Source: Larix kaempferi
Taxonomy: Eukaryota; Streptophyta; Pinopsida; Pinales; Pinaceae
NCBI GenBank assembly: GCA_027924585.1
Contig: BSBM01001138.1
Coordinates: 13,511,001 to 13,575,000 of the forward strand
Reading direction: 5' to 3'
Length of the DNA: 64,000 bases
Shown: positions 22,673 to 36,000 of the stretch, piece after piece
Layout: each line of letters starts with the position of its first letter
Position numbering within the stretch: position 1 is the stretch's first letter
Program-made: the position numbers and the translations under genes
Notes under the pieces: generated by a model
Seen by the model: the letters and a program-made list of their open reading frames with translations, nothing else
Databases searched by the model: none
Told to the model about the DNA's origin: nothing

Positions 22673-22936
22673 TCATGGTCTCCCTAACCATAGATGACAT
22701 GCATCCATTGGGATTACGTCGCACAATACGTTGTCCTCAAGATTCCCGACCTTGAAGTTAATTAGGCACTGTCTGGTTACCTTGACATGATGTCCTTTTT
22801 GCAACCATGATATCTTGTATGGGTTTGGGTGTTCCCGACATCTCAATCCCAACTTGTCGATGACCTCCGTCGACACAAGATTCTCTGTACTGCCACCATC
22901 AACTATGGTCTTGCAATACCATTCGTCGATCAACAC
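22673..22936 (-). pseudogene. Ty3 retropepsin-like protease
   Basis: The frame reads WYCKTIVDGGSTENLVSTEV, containing the DGGS active-site tetrad, followed by LGLRCREHPNPYKISWLQKG and a CDVIPMDACHLWLGRP close. These are the expected blocks of a plant Ty3 aspartic protease of about 90 residues. Stops before and after separate it from gag and polymerase. Confidence 0.85.
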
Positions 22937-23129
22937 TCTAGTTCGGAAGATGGCCTTTCCCTATGTCGGCTCCTTCTCGCCGCGTCGGTCATCCTGAACC
23001 AACGTTTTTCTGGCCGTCATAGTTCGACCTTTTCCTCTTCCCTCTTCGCCACTATCAGATGTCGATTCCGCCCTCTCATTGACTTACTCATATCTTCGAC
23101 GTCTGGGTTTCGACTCATCTACTGCATGT

Positions 23130-24103
23130 AGATTCTTCGGGCATTCGTAGGATTTGTGTCCCACACCGCGACACTTATAACAAACCACATCTGGTCTATC
23201 ATCTCCCTTCTTCTCTGTTGGACCCATTCGACCATACGCACCCCGACTACGGGTCTCTCGACTGTCCCGTTGGTTTCCTTACGTTCTCTCTCTGGTCGCT
23301 ATCCCTTATGCACGTCGGTTATCTTCGACGACTTCTCTGCTGGTTCTGCTACTTTGACCCTTCGCAGAAACAGTCTTCACACCCCAACCAGTCATCCTTC
23401 CTTTGGTCGATGCGGCTTTCCTCAACAGTTTCTCTTCTTTCTTCAGAACTAACTGGTAGGCTTCATCAACCGCTTTGAACCTTGGCAAGCTCAACTCATC
23501 TTGTATGGCATACTTCAAGCCATTTACATATCTCGCGACAGCTTCTTCGCCCTCGTCGGTTTGACCCGGCCTTATCGACAATCTGTAGAACTCTTCTGTG
23601 TACTTCTTCACAGTCATCTCTTTTTGTTGAAATTTTTGCAACTTCCTGTACAAGGAAATCACATAGTTGCTAGGAAAAAAATTCCCTTTCAACTTGGAAA
23701 CCATCCTGTACTAAGACTTGATTTTCTCCTTGCCTTTCTTGACTCTTTCAGCATGTACATTGTCTCACCACAATGAGGCATGACCCTTCAACCTCAGACA
23801 TGCAGTCTTAACCCGTTTAGGATCCTCGATCTGCTCTATGTCGAAGTATTTCTCCATTTCTTTGAACCAGTCGATCAAGTCTGCTGAGTCCATACTTCCT
23901 GAGTAGGTACGTACGTCCATCTTTGTCCGACCGCTCATCTCTAACAATAGCTTGATTAGTTTGTCTTTTGGTTCCTTCTCGACATCTTCCCGTGCTTCCA
24001 CTTCCTCGACTTCCTCGTCGTTGTGGTCTAGCGCATCAGGAATACATCCACGTCTCTGGATTTCTTTGATCATGCCGACTTCACTCGTCAAGCTTCGCAT
24101 CAT
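23130..24103 (-). pseudogene. Ty3 gag with CCHC zinc knuckle
   Basis: The frame starts near 24,103 with an acidic region (EEVEEVEAREDVEKEPKD). It continues with the gag core LIDWFKEMEKYFDIEQIEDP and LRLKGHASLW, then a second frame opening at 23,704 (RKLQKFQQKEMTVKKYTEEF, GEEAVARYVNGLK). At about 23,190-23,140 CYKCRGVGHKSYEC forms a C-X2-C-X4-H-X4-C knuckle. A stop near 23,765 and a break in the Arg-rich tail split it. It would form the particle coat and bind RNA in an active element. Confidence 0.85.
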
Positions 24104-24381
24104 TCACATGCACTCGTCAAACATTTCACGATCAACTGTGACTACTGCGCCACGCGCTCTTCGTCCAAATCCTTGGACATTAACGCCTCTTTGATCCATT
24201 TTCAACTTCAGCTGAAACTCTCACTCGTCCAATCGCAACCGGAATTCACAACTGTGCACAAATCTACCCAACCGCACCTGGAGTTGTTGAACACACTTTG
24301 CACTGCGCAGATTCTTCTGACTCTACGGATTCAACTGCTCAACACTGGATTTTCTTCTAGCTCAACCGGATTCTACTCCGG

Positions 24382-24393
24382 GATCTGATACCA
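24382..24393 (-). other. Ty3 primer-binding site (methionine tRNA type)
   Basis: The minus strand reads TGGTATCAGATC, 11 of 12 bases matching the plant initiator-methionine tRNA primer sequence. It lies two bases inside the LTR end, the expected position. It fixes the direction of the element. Confidence 0.75.
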
Positions 24394-24395
24394 AC

Positions 24396-25333
24396 TGGCG
24401 CAAGTCAGGTCAGTCGGACCCTCTTGATTAACTATAACACACGACACACACAATGCTCACACATAGTTGGTATGAACTGGATGCCAGAAGCTGGCTTCTA
24501 TTACTTCAATCAATTACAGTGTTACAATATGAAATGTAAAACACTAAATTAGTTGACCTTAGCATGATACAATATATAGAAGTAAATGGTGTGTTTCTCT
24601 CTATGTGTGATCTTATCCCCTCCCCTGGTTCTATGCTGAACGAAAGAACTTGCTAAGCTATCGGCAAATGATCCCCCTCATTGTGCCTCTGCATTGCCCT
24701 TCTATATTGTTGTTGTTCTTCCCGAGGTCCACTACGTTCCCTGAGATACTCTACCTCTCTGTCCTTCGAATCCTCCAGATCCTACAGACTTGCAGTTGTT
24801 AGCGCCCTCCGGTCGTGCTGCACAACTTTTGCATGTGGTGACATCTGTCATGATCCCAACCACCTGCATAACTGCTCATAACTTCATCAACAACCACGAA
24901 TGGCTGCTAAGTACTTCTCTTTGACTTCTGCGCTTCTCTGACTTTGTGACAGTTGTCGGCCCCATGCTTCGACCATACTTCACTCCGTAACCTCGACCTT
25001 GCCTAGTCGTGTCGGCTTTGCTCTACTTCCATGGCTGCCAGTCTGCCCCGTCCTTCACGCTTGGCTTCCGCTGCAAACCTGTCGGTGTCGTTGTTCGACA
25101 ACCTGTCGACACCCGACCTCTTTCGCTACAAACATGTCGTTTGTCAAAATCCTAACTTGTCGACCTCTGACCTTCTCTTTCTGTCGACCGCACCTCGACA
25201 GCTTCTGCACGACTACTTGGTTTCGACAGCCAATCTCCCTTTGCACCAGTGGTCGTCGACAATCCCCCTAGTCGACTTCTCTTGTCAATCAACTTCAACT
25301 GTTTTGCCTAAGTCCTGATGCTCCTGGATCACA
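24396..25333 (-). repeat. Ty3 5' LTR (probable boundaries)
   Basis: The inner boundary is set by the primer site. The LTR would end (minus strand) ..TTGCGCCA at 24,396. The outer boundary is inferred from TGTGATCCAGGAGC at 25,333 on the minus strand, giving a 938-bp LTR with TG...CA ends. A TATATATTG box near 24,575 (minus) would place the U3/R border about 170 bp before the LTR end. The U3 part is GC-richer and full of GTCGA words. No matching 3' LTR exists in the window, so the outer end is an inference. Confidence 0.5.
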
Positions 25334-25369
25334 ATTGCACTATATTGTACTTATTACCTTTTCCTTAGA

Positions 25370-26065
25370 TGTTAGGTTAGAAGCCTCAAATCCCTACCTT
25401 GCATAACATAATACATATTTTATTTGGTTTAAATGTTCTGTTTTTAAAAATTATCCCGAGGATTATACTTAGAGCCAAAACTTTATACAACTCTATAATT
25501 CAAATGAAGTATATTATATCAAGAATAGAATCATGGTAGACAACTTAACAGATCTTAACTTTATCAATAAACCAAACCCTTAATAATTTATGTTTATAAT
25601 TAATAACAACTTGGGATACACTATCTCCCTCCTTTTATGTGACATACAATTTTAACAATCCACAATTTAAATCCTATTATGATAAATTACCTTTACCTTT
25701 GTTTTTTGTTTTTTGGTATGTGACTCTCAAATACATGTTCAAGCAACTGCAGTATATAACACATAACACATATTTCCTTGTGATGTTACAAAGACTCGAA
25801 GCCCTGCACAACATAATACAGACTTTATTTGGTTTACATGTTGGTTTTTTAAATTACTTGAGATCAAACCTTTATATAACTCTTTAGTTCAAATAAATTA
25901 TATTCTATTGAAAATGGAACCAAGGCGGGGTGGACAGCTTAATAAATTAGAACTTTATTATTAATAAACCAAACCCTTATTTATAATTAGTAACAACGCA
26001 ACTTATGATATATTATTTTTCATTTTATATAACATATAATTTTAACAATGCACAATTTATATTTT
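25370..26065. repeat. ~400-bp tandem duplication, diverged
   Basis: A block containing 'cttgcataacataatacata', 'tttatttggttta', 'accaaacccttaa' and 'aattttaacaatccacaattta' (25,395-25,670) is repeated with many changes at 25,799-26,060. The spacing is about 390-404 bp. No coding potential is visible. The following stretch to 26,840 shows nothing I recognise. Confidence 0.6.
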
Positions 26066-26844
26066 CTTTAGACAGATGTTGGTGAAAGGTAATTTTTTTT
26101 TTAAACATACATCTTAAAAATAAGCCCATCTATATACATTGTCTATTGTATCAAACAAGTAAACATCCATGAAAAAATCAAACAAGTAAACATTGTATAA
26201 ACAAATAAACTTTGTATATTGTATCAAACAATACCATATCCAGGTATTATTTCCAATTAGTGCATTGCAAATTTTTTTGCTCAGTTCTATTTTCTTCGAG
26301 TACTGAGAGAGGATGCCAATATTTTGTCAGTTCTATATTTTTCTTGAATAACAAGATAGGATGCCGGACTTTTACCTCAATATGAATTAATTTACTACAC
26401 ATTTAGTTAAATGATTGATTTGCGTAGTATATATGTGAAGCTATTTCCCACTTCTTCGAAAGTTTGAAATGGAATATTAAATCCCTTAAGGTGATATTCA
26501 ATTTTTTTTATTTAAAAATAAATTACATTTTAATCTAATTTTGGATGGAATGTGTCAATTAGGTATTGATGAATTGGTAAGCCTATTCCTGGTATGCTGT
26601 CAGTTCAAAGGCTGTATAATACAAGTGGGTGATTCAATCTTTTATAAAACGAGGATAGCTATAGATTTCCATGCCTTTGCTTATGAAAATGGTGTATTGC
26701 AGTGTGGTATTGCAAAGTGATTAGTAGAGCCATTTCAGGCAACTCTGACAAAACAACATATCTTGGTGCATGCTCCTATGTATGTAGGAGCAACCAGGCT
26801 ATAAGATAACATCTTAATAACAATCCAGAACCCAAATGATGGTA

Positions 26845-26850
26845 TTTATT
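26845..26850 (-). terminator. Possible polyadenylation signal of the ABCG gene
   Basis: AATAAA is present on the minus strand about 160 bp after the stop codon of the transporter. Position and sequence are suitable. In AT-rich DNA the hexamer is common, so the assignment is tentative. Confidence 0.35.
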
Positions 26851-27011
26851 ACAACAGCATAGTCATAAGAATAGAAGTTTTCGATAACACAGATTTATGT
26901 CACTTCAACTGAAGCATATGTTTGCCTGTAAACTCTGTAGCCAAGGAGTATTAAGCAGCCCTATTGACGAAAATAACATAAAATATATCCGATGAGCATG
27001 TTGTGCGAGTC

Positions 27012-30000
27012 CTATCTTGTTTGGAAGTTGAATTGTTTGATGGCCAGAGCAAAGAACAAAGCAAAGGCAACCGGGATACACACCATCACCAGTGCTACAA
27101 TTCCCAAAAAGTCGTGTCTCATTCCGAAATAAGATTTTATGAATGTGGCCACCACCACATTCCCATCTGCTGTCTCCATCTCGGTTTGTACATCACCCAA
27201 CTGTGAAGCAATCAGACCATAGAGTGTCCAAGAAATAGGGGTTCCCCAGTAGTACCATCTCCACCATATAGGCATTTTCTGTTTTCAAAACACAAGAAGA
27301 AAATTGACTGTATTAGGATCAATCAACAGGGGGATTGTCAACTGCAGTCTACATTGCAATACAAATAATTGCTGGAAGGAAAAATGGATGAAAAGATTAA
27401 GAATTGAAAACATGGCTTTACAGGTCGAGGAATAATGAAACCACAGAAGAGATTCCATAAAGAATAGAAAGCTGCTGAAACAATTGCACCGATATGGTAA
27501 CTTGGAGTCACGGCTACTGTCATCATTCCAAAAAAGGTGAAGTATAGAAAAGTGAAAAACATGATGAAGAAGAACCAGAAGAACTTGGCAGCTGTCCACT
27601 CGAAAGAAATCATAGAATAGACCAAGATGGCATAGATTACAGACTGTATAAGAACATAAGGCACCTCAATTGCTACCTGCATTGATAACAAGGATGGTCA
27701 TTCGATGAATTTGATTTGCATAACAAAACTATAATCTGACTAGCTATTGATATTTAGATTACCTGTCCAAGGGCATAAGGGAGTGCTGAATACATTCCAG
27801 CAGCTTTTTCTCTGTAAAAGACAGTTCGTTCAACCTCGACAACTGGCTGGACACTCGATGAATTGCTCACACCAAGGAAAAGAACAGAACAGTACATTGA
27901 TCCCATAATATTCAGTAGATCTTGCTGCTTGCCTCTGTAAAAAGACATTGAAGAATAAGCCAACATTCAGCAGTAGAGGCAAAAGACGTTTAGATAACAC
28001 ATAATTTACTTTACTTACAAAGAACAACAGAAAAAAGTTTTCATGAGAACAAAAAATATACTTTAAGCTAACTTGGAAGCGATACGACAGACTGATTTCT
28101 CAATATGCTAAGTGACTCTGTTGACTTCAAACATGTACTGGGCAATAAACTAATCAATAATAGAGAAAAAAAAATGTCAAATTGAAGTGGCTGCCAGTTT
28201 TGCAAGAGAGATTCCAACCTCTTTGTTCCAAGGTCCCAAAATATGGTCCCAAACAGTAGGGCAACCACTGTAGTGAAGAAAAACCGCACAACATTATAGT
28301 GTGGATTCCTCCAATATGACCAATGTTGCTTCCAAAGGCAGGCCATGCACTGAACTATGAAGGACTGTGCATACTGTGTTGGAAAAATCAGATCCTGCGA
28401 ACCAGGAGCAGGGGTGCTTAGCTCTTTAATAAGAGCTTGATTCCATCTGGGAAGCAGAACAACATAATAGTCAAATAAGGTTTATACAACACTGCAATAT
28501 CTTTCTTTGGAGCAATTATATTATCATCAAATATGGGGTAAAAAATTTAGAGATGCACAATGAAAAAGCTTTTTCTCAAACAAGTTCCTACAATTGTGTT
28601 ACATACTCATAGAGTGCTGAGTTTTTGTAGATTTCAGCAAAGTCTACACCAAGTCTTTCCTCAGCAGCTATGGAACTCACTTCCAGCGCCCATGTTGCTG
28701 GATTGTATCCTTCTATAATCTGTGGAACTCCTGGAACGGCCTAATCAAATAAACAAGAATTAGACAAGATCATTATTTTCAACTATGGATTGATAATGGC
28801 AAGCACAATCGATTACTAAATAGATTTTAAAACATGGAACAATAAATCAACCATACCTCATAATACTCGATGAGTTTATGAGAATGATGACCCACAGGAC
28901 CTGCATATATGATTTGGCCACCCCTTTTCAGGAGTAAGAGCTGCAATTTAGCAAACCAATAAAACTGAAAATTTAGCAACTATTGATTTTGTGGAACCCT
29001 GCCTTATTCTAGCCCATTGCACCCCTTTCCTTTCGTTAAGCCAAACAAAGAAACATAAAAGAGATCTTTTGTTTCACATCGCATAGATTGATCATGAGAG
29101 TATTTGAATTCACCTCATCAAAAGCTTCAAAGATATCAATGCTAGGTTGGTGGATGGTACAAACAACTGTTCGACCTGTATTGACTGTGTTGCGAACAGT
29201 ACGCATAACTATCGCTGCAGCACGGGCATCTAGTCCTGAAGTTGGCTCATCCATGAAGATTATAGAAGGATTGGCAACTAGTTCCACTGCTATGGTAAGT
29301 CTCTTCCTCTGCTCTGTAGAAAGACCTGTCACTCCAGGAAGCCCTACAAGAGCATCTCTCAAAGGAGTGAGCTCCACAAGCTCCATAACTTCTTCCACGA
29401 ACATCTGCAGTTATTGTAACAACAAAAATCTGTGAGCAAAGGCTGCTTGGATAATCTCATTAGCAAGGAAAGATCTTTACTCTGAAGCACTGCATGCAAG
29501 GGGGATAAATTTAGACAAACCATTCTAGTTTTCTCCTCAACCTCACAAGGAAGACGAAGCCATGCAGAAAACACGAGTGATTCAAATACTGTGACATTTG
29601 GAGAATGTATATCATTTTGTTCGCAGTATCCTGAGATGCGAGCAAATGTTTCTTGCTTCTTGGGAAATCCGGAGATGCTTATATTCCCTTCTATATAGCC
29701 CCCTGATTTTCTTCCAGCCAAGACATCCATTAGGGTAGTTTTTCCAGCACCGCTAACTCCCATCAAGGCCGTAAGTACCCCTGGTCTAAAGGATCCACTT
29801 GCGTTGCAAAGGAGTTGTAGCCTGTCTTGAGCCAAGCCTTCACTTTTCATCTCCTGTTACAAAACTAAACATTAGTTCCAGATGATCTATTGAAGAGAAA
29901 CTGGGCATGTCAAACCACTGGCAGATTAGAAATTCAATTGAATGTTTTGTAGATGCAAATACCGGTGGCAAGTCAACATAATAGTTTATGTTCTCAAAAG

Positions 30001-33000
30001 CCATCGACAATGGCTGGAAAGGAAGGATCATTCCTTTCTTGTTTTGTGCCGATACTTGAATGACAGTGGCTTCTCCATCACCTGTCGAATTGTCTTCAGA
30101 GGTTAGACTCACCTCTCTGACAAGTAAGCATGACTGACAAAATTATTAGATCTATTAATGAATAGTGCATGTATTTTCATGTACTTTCAAAGCTTTGGAT
30201 GTGACCAGGTTATATATTTTTCTAGATTGCATTCTTTGTAGTTCAATCGTTTCATCCTTTCTTTCTATCAAAAGCAAAAACAGTGCTTTTGAGTCTCAAT
30301 TGAGATCAGAACAAAGGGTTTCTAACATCTCTCACTCTGTTTTCTGACGCAAGGTGCTACAGAGAAGTTCTACAGTTCATTCAAGTTTCATACTTCATTG
30401 ACTATCGCAAGATTTGAATTAGTTACTAATTACAATTAGCACTGTCACCATTTTGAAGTATGTTTCACTCTGGTTGAAACAATGTACTATTAGCTGTGAG
30501 CAGTAGATTGAAACATTCACAGGTACTGAAAGGATTTCTGGAGAGGTCATGACTTACCGCTGGCCTTTTTTTGAGATGTAAGTTCAACAGAATGACGTTT
30601 CTTTCCTTGGTTGCTTTCTCCATTTTTGTTTGCTTGCTTCTCTTCAATGACGTCTTCAGATATAACAGCCTGTGATGTCCCCAAAGCTGTAATCGGAAGA
30701 GGTTTTATTAGATCGCACTCTTTGGATGATTTGAATGTGAGAGAAATAGTAGCACAAACCAAACCGTATAATGGAATGCCAGACTTACGGTCGAGGAATG
30801 CTAAAGCAACAGTGTACAGGATGTTGAATAGTAGACAGAACCCGATCAATGCTCCAATGCCAATCCAATAAAATTTAGCTTCAGCAAATAATCCACGAGA
30901 TTCTAGTACAGCGCGTCCAACTGTTTCACTGGAACTGTTACTGATAGGCTGCAGAAAGATGAAATACATAGATGAAATAATCAATATTTCTTTCCTAGAT
31001 TATGATGATAGGACAATTAATCAGGACATGATATCACTTACTTTGTTCCATCTGGGAGCCAGAAATTCATTCACCGCTATGGCATTTTGGCCATAGGACA
31101 TCGGTGAGCACCAGTATGCCCAAATCCACCAGCTAGGTATGTCCTCTGTTCCAGAAACATGACTAAAATCAGGCATTTCTTGTAACCTGAGTTCATCTAG
31201 TTGAAAAGCTCAGAATTTCCATAAAAGTTATTTTCTTTGGAGTAAATAATTATATTTGCATATACTATACTGTCAAATACCTCTTGATACCACAAATCCT
31301 CCAAGAACAAACACAATGAGCAAAGCAAATGACCCAAATGTTTGTGATACAATCATGTTCCGACCCACTGAGGCTATGAATTTGAAAAGTCCCATCGACA
31401 TCTGATGCATCATAAAGAGGAGGAAGAATTGCCTAAAGAACCTGAAACAATCAAATCTCCGGGATTACTCATTGAATATTTTAGTGTTCCGACAATCAAA
31501 ACAATTTAGCGTGCCTGCTTTCTTTTTCTTTTCCTTTGTCATAGAGCTAATTTGCTGAGGGAGGATGTTACATTTTGTTTTCATTCATCTATTAATTTAT
31601 TCATACGTCAATAAAACACAAACCGAGTATATATAGGTTACCATTTCATGTAAATGAGATTTGAAGTGCTGTTTTAATTTCAGGCTCCCAAGGAAGTTTC
31701 AATGTCCATAATTAAATCAGTTCATCTGGTTGTTTCCCATCTCTCCTGCAATCCCATAACTTCTTGAATTGGGAGATCAACGAAGGGGTAATACACTGAA
31801 AACTAGATTTTTCTAATTTTGATTCATGTAAGGCAGCTTGCCATCACTGGAAAGCAACTTTAAATAATGCAAATGATGAGCATGGTACAAAATGTGGCTA
31901 TACAGAAAAAAAATTGGTTAGCACTTCTGGAAATTGACTTTTTGGCAGTTCTTTGCTGGGTATCTATTGCATATTACACAAGTTGAAGATGGCCTATCAG
32001 ATTACTTTTATATATAACAGCATAATGAATTCTTTCATAGTTCTATATATCTACAAAACAGTGGTTTCTGTGTGTTTTTACTGACTCATAAATATATTAG
32101 TCAGATGTTCTCATTCTTCCAGCTAAATGAATTCTTCTACTGATTGATTAATGGATCAGCAAGACTTCTCATACTTCTATCCATGTTTAATGAAATACTG
32201 ATATAAAAATTTCTTTAGGTATAAAGGCTATAAGAATTACCTGTCAGCCTCTGGTGCAAAACCAATAACATAGTATGTAACACAAACCCAAATCCCTGCT
32301 TCTAGCAAAGAGAGTGGAATCTTCATTATCCATGTTGGTAAAGCATAAGCCCAACATGGATAGAACAGAAGGTCTCTTTGCTTGTAGAAAACTGGAAGAC
32401 GGCTGTCTGTCATTGATAATTCTGGGAAACCATTGAACATTACATGGACTAGTCCAAAGAAAAGAGCTCCCATGTACAGGTTTCCGTCATTAATAGTCCC
32501 ATGATGCATTTCCGTGCGCAAAAACATGGTCATTGCAATCCCCCCTAAAATTAAAATCTGCACATCTGTTTGTCAGGACTCATACTCATTTTTGCCAATA
32601 AGTGAAAAAGAAAATGTCATGGCTTCTCGTAATTTGGGTTCCAACTCACCTGTACTGTTTTGAATATATATATAAAAGAATTTCTCTTCATAAGCAGCCA
32701 TTCTCTGGCAAAGCAGGCTTTGAATATGTTCATTCTACTGACACCATACTTGGAAGATGTAAGAGCGGCGGGATGGTTCTTTTTTCTATCATATGGATGT
32801 GATAACTCTTCTAAAAGGTCCTTCCCAACACGAAATGAATGAAACGCCTGTGCAAAATCTTTGACAGGTATGTAACGGTATGGTTGGCTTTCAACTGCCC
32901 AATACTGCTCTTGATCCTTTCTCGACGTCACCTGTAGAATTCAAGTAGCTCCATCGCAAATGTAACTAAAAAGCGAATCTAACAAGCTCTATTTGCAACA

Positions 33001-36000
33001 AAGATTTAAACAATCTATTTAATAACTAATGTTGTAAGTGGACACAGAAACCATGTTAAGCTGGAGGGCACAAAGGTTATCAAGCTCCACAGGCATCTTA
33101 TCTATGAAAATGCTGTAAATCTTTCCGCTTTGAGATCTAGATGGTAGTGTGCAACTGCCACCCACAAACCACCAGACTAAACATAATTGCATCAGAAATC
33201 GTACGTACTTCCTGTAAGAAATCAGCAACCCCTTTTCTGTCTGGGCACTTGAAGCCCATGGACTCGAAGAACTCAAGCACATATTCTCGAGGTCCTTGAT
33301 ACACCACCTCTCCTTCAGACAGTAGGATGATATCATCAAATAGCTCATATGTTTCAGGAGCGGGTTGCAGAAGAGAGATCAACATTGTCGCATCAAAGAG
33401 ATGGTTAACTTGGCGGAAACACTTGATAATCTGGAATGTTGTAGCACTATCCAAGCCTGTTGAAATTTCATCCAAGAAAAGAGCTTTTGCACGACCGACC
33501 AGCATTTCTCCTGTAAAGCTCTTAACAAACAATCAGAAAATTGCTTTGGGACTACTATATTATGCAAATTCAAATTTTCAGTGGTGCCAAGGAACTCTTC
33601 CTACTCAGCCCACCTGTGGTAACTCTCTTCTTCTGCCCCCCAGAGATTCCACGGTGCATCTGATCTCCAACAATTGTGTCTGCACAAATGTCCAAGCCCA
33701 GAATCTGGAAGAAATCAAAGACACCGCAACCTATGTGAATAATCTGTATGCCTATAAAACCTTAAGTATCCTTATCCCATAAGCCTGAGCTTTTGAAGAA
33801 TAACCTTTAACACATAGTCCGTGACAAAGTTAGTCCGTTGTCCCTCAATTGCAGTTTCCTGTAGCAATAAGAAAAATTAAGTTCTGCAATAAGTAAGAAA
33901 TTTGAAATCACAAGATTTTTTGGGGGCCTGTTTCAGCAGGCAAGATAGATATCTTGAACGGGAAAGACGACCCACCTGGGGCAAAACATGTCTTTTAGGA
34001 TTTGAATTATGGTATTAAACACCCAGGTTTACCATCAAACCAAAACCACATTGAGGAACACAAGAATCTACAGATTTAATTGAGAAACTCTGAATAGAAA
34101 CATTCCTCTTGAGCAGAAATGCCTACCTTCATGAAGATATCAACATCCGGATCCGGTTTGATACCTTCCTGCTTTTCACGTTTTGACAGTTCTTGCAGCA
34201 GCTCTAGAAAGCAGTGCGTAAACATGGGCTCAATATTCAATGGGAAAATGCTGTAACTTTGACAAAAAACTAAAAACACACTCACCGTATGTTTTCCCGA
34301 CACCTTGGCAACGCCCAGAGAAATCCAATGTTTCCCTTACTGTCATTTCACGAAGGTGCAAATCATGCTGACTAATATAAGCAGACGTTCTTTGAGGCAC
34401 AAATTCATTCAATGAGTGCCCATTGTAGGTTACAGTTCCAGCTACCTGTAAAAGGAAAAAGAAACAATTTTTCTGTAAGAAATAAAATTACTTCCATGAA
34501 AACTTGTTTAATTTGAATGCAATAAAATAAAGAACAAATAAATGGATCACATTTGACAGTAAAGAACAATGCGGAATTTGTTAAGCCACATATTTAATAT
34601 TTGGATTACATTTCTTACAGTATTGTCTTAGTAGAATAGATCCTAAACTTACTCTGAGATCACGATCAGGCTTTCCAGCCAGAGTTGTTAGCAATGTAGT
34701 TTTTCCAGCACCAGGTGGACCAAGAAGAAGTGTCATTCTGAAGAGTTAAACGACATTTCATGAGAATGGAGAAAGTCTCTGAAATGGCTGACCGACGCCT
34801 TACATCTTCTATCTAGGAACAAAGGCCTTATGAAAAGCTTACCGAGAAGGCTTAATGATGCCACTGACATCATGGAGGATTGTTAGAGTCCTGCTCCTTG
34901 ACCGCAAGATCTTCATGTGGTGAAGAAATCCCTGCACAACAACCCCATTTTGTTGCTGTCAAATGGCAAGTTGTTAAAATTGCCAATTTCATTCTTACCA
35001 CATGCTAATTAATTGTTCTTAGGATCTCTCTGTGCTTCTCTGAAAGCATATCTACACTTGGCGAGGTTTGAAGCTGAACATAAGTTCTTTGCACAGCAAC
35101 ACTCTGTCACAACCATTAAGCCATAGCCCGACTGCAATGTAACCATCTATGATATAGCCAGCTAATAAATAGGTATTCCCTTCCACTAACCCAAAATGAG
35201 ACAAAATTATGCGGCCTTGCCTGAACATATTTGCTTCAAGTTAGCAGAAAACAGAGGAACCTCAAGGGTGGAAACCGGTAGCAGAAAACAGAGGAACCTT
35301 GAATGGTGGAAACTATTGATTTGTATTTTGTATGAACTAGTAAAGATAAATAAATCAAAGGGGCATGCAGCTCCGTGGTAGAGTAGGCTGGCTTGCGGAG
35401 GACAGATTTTGGGTTTGATTACTAGCCTGTGGAACTTCTATGAGAGCCAGGTATTGGCCTGAGGCAAAGTGTGGTTTGAAGGAGAGTATGGGAACTCAAA
35501 CACCTTTTCCTCACAGACATATAAGGAGACATATAAAGGTTGTATTATTGTCAAAGTTTGAACTTGGGTTTTTTTTATAAGCAGTGTTTCATCATCTAGA
35601 CTGTAATATAATCATCTATGATATACCGAACATAAGTCAACTCATTCAAAAGGTGATTTCTTTCCTAGACAAATTATGCAAATCAATCAACTTCCCTTAC
35701 ACAGAAGGGCTCTACTCCTGCCAAGGTTTGAATGGCCTTGCCTAAGCATATTTCTTGAAGGTATCAGAAAACAGAAAAACCTCGAGGGTGGAAACTATTG
35801 GTTTTCTTTTTGTCTCAACTAATAATGATAAATAAACAGATTCAGCGCTGTTTTTGAAAAGCAATCCACACCTTGATATCAAAGGGGCATGTAGCTCAGT
35901 GGTAAAGTAGACTGGCTTGCTGAGGGCAGGTTCTGGGTTTGATTTCTAGCCGGTGGAGAGAATCAGGTGTTGAGGCTGATTGGCAATAACTAGAATGCCT

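Larger units (their letters stand above)
18678..25333 (-). mobile_element. Ty3/gypsy retrotransposon, 3'-truncated and nested
   Basis: Reading on the minus strand, the order is 5' LTR (24,396-25,333), primer site (24,382-24,393), gag, CCHC knuckle, protease, reverse transcriptase and RNase H. Integrase and the 3' LTR are missing: the sequence breaks at about 18,680, where it meets the unrelated pseudogene. Two DNA elements interrupt it: 19,486-21,270 within the region after the YVDD box, and 21,650-22,181 at the start of the reverse transcriptase. Several stops and frame shifts show that the copy is dead. The order protease-RT-RNase H and the sequence style fit Ty3/gypsy, not copia. Confidence 0.85.

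Noticed and set aside
33327-33782. 151-codon plus frame across the transporter's first ATP-binding region
   Set aside because: Antisense shadow of exons 8 and 9 of the ABCG gene.
35881-35960. Functional tRNA gene in the transporter intron
   Set aside because: A and B boxes are present, but the acceptor and anticodon stems cannot be completed and the B box has mismatches. A SINE is the better reading.
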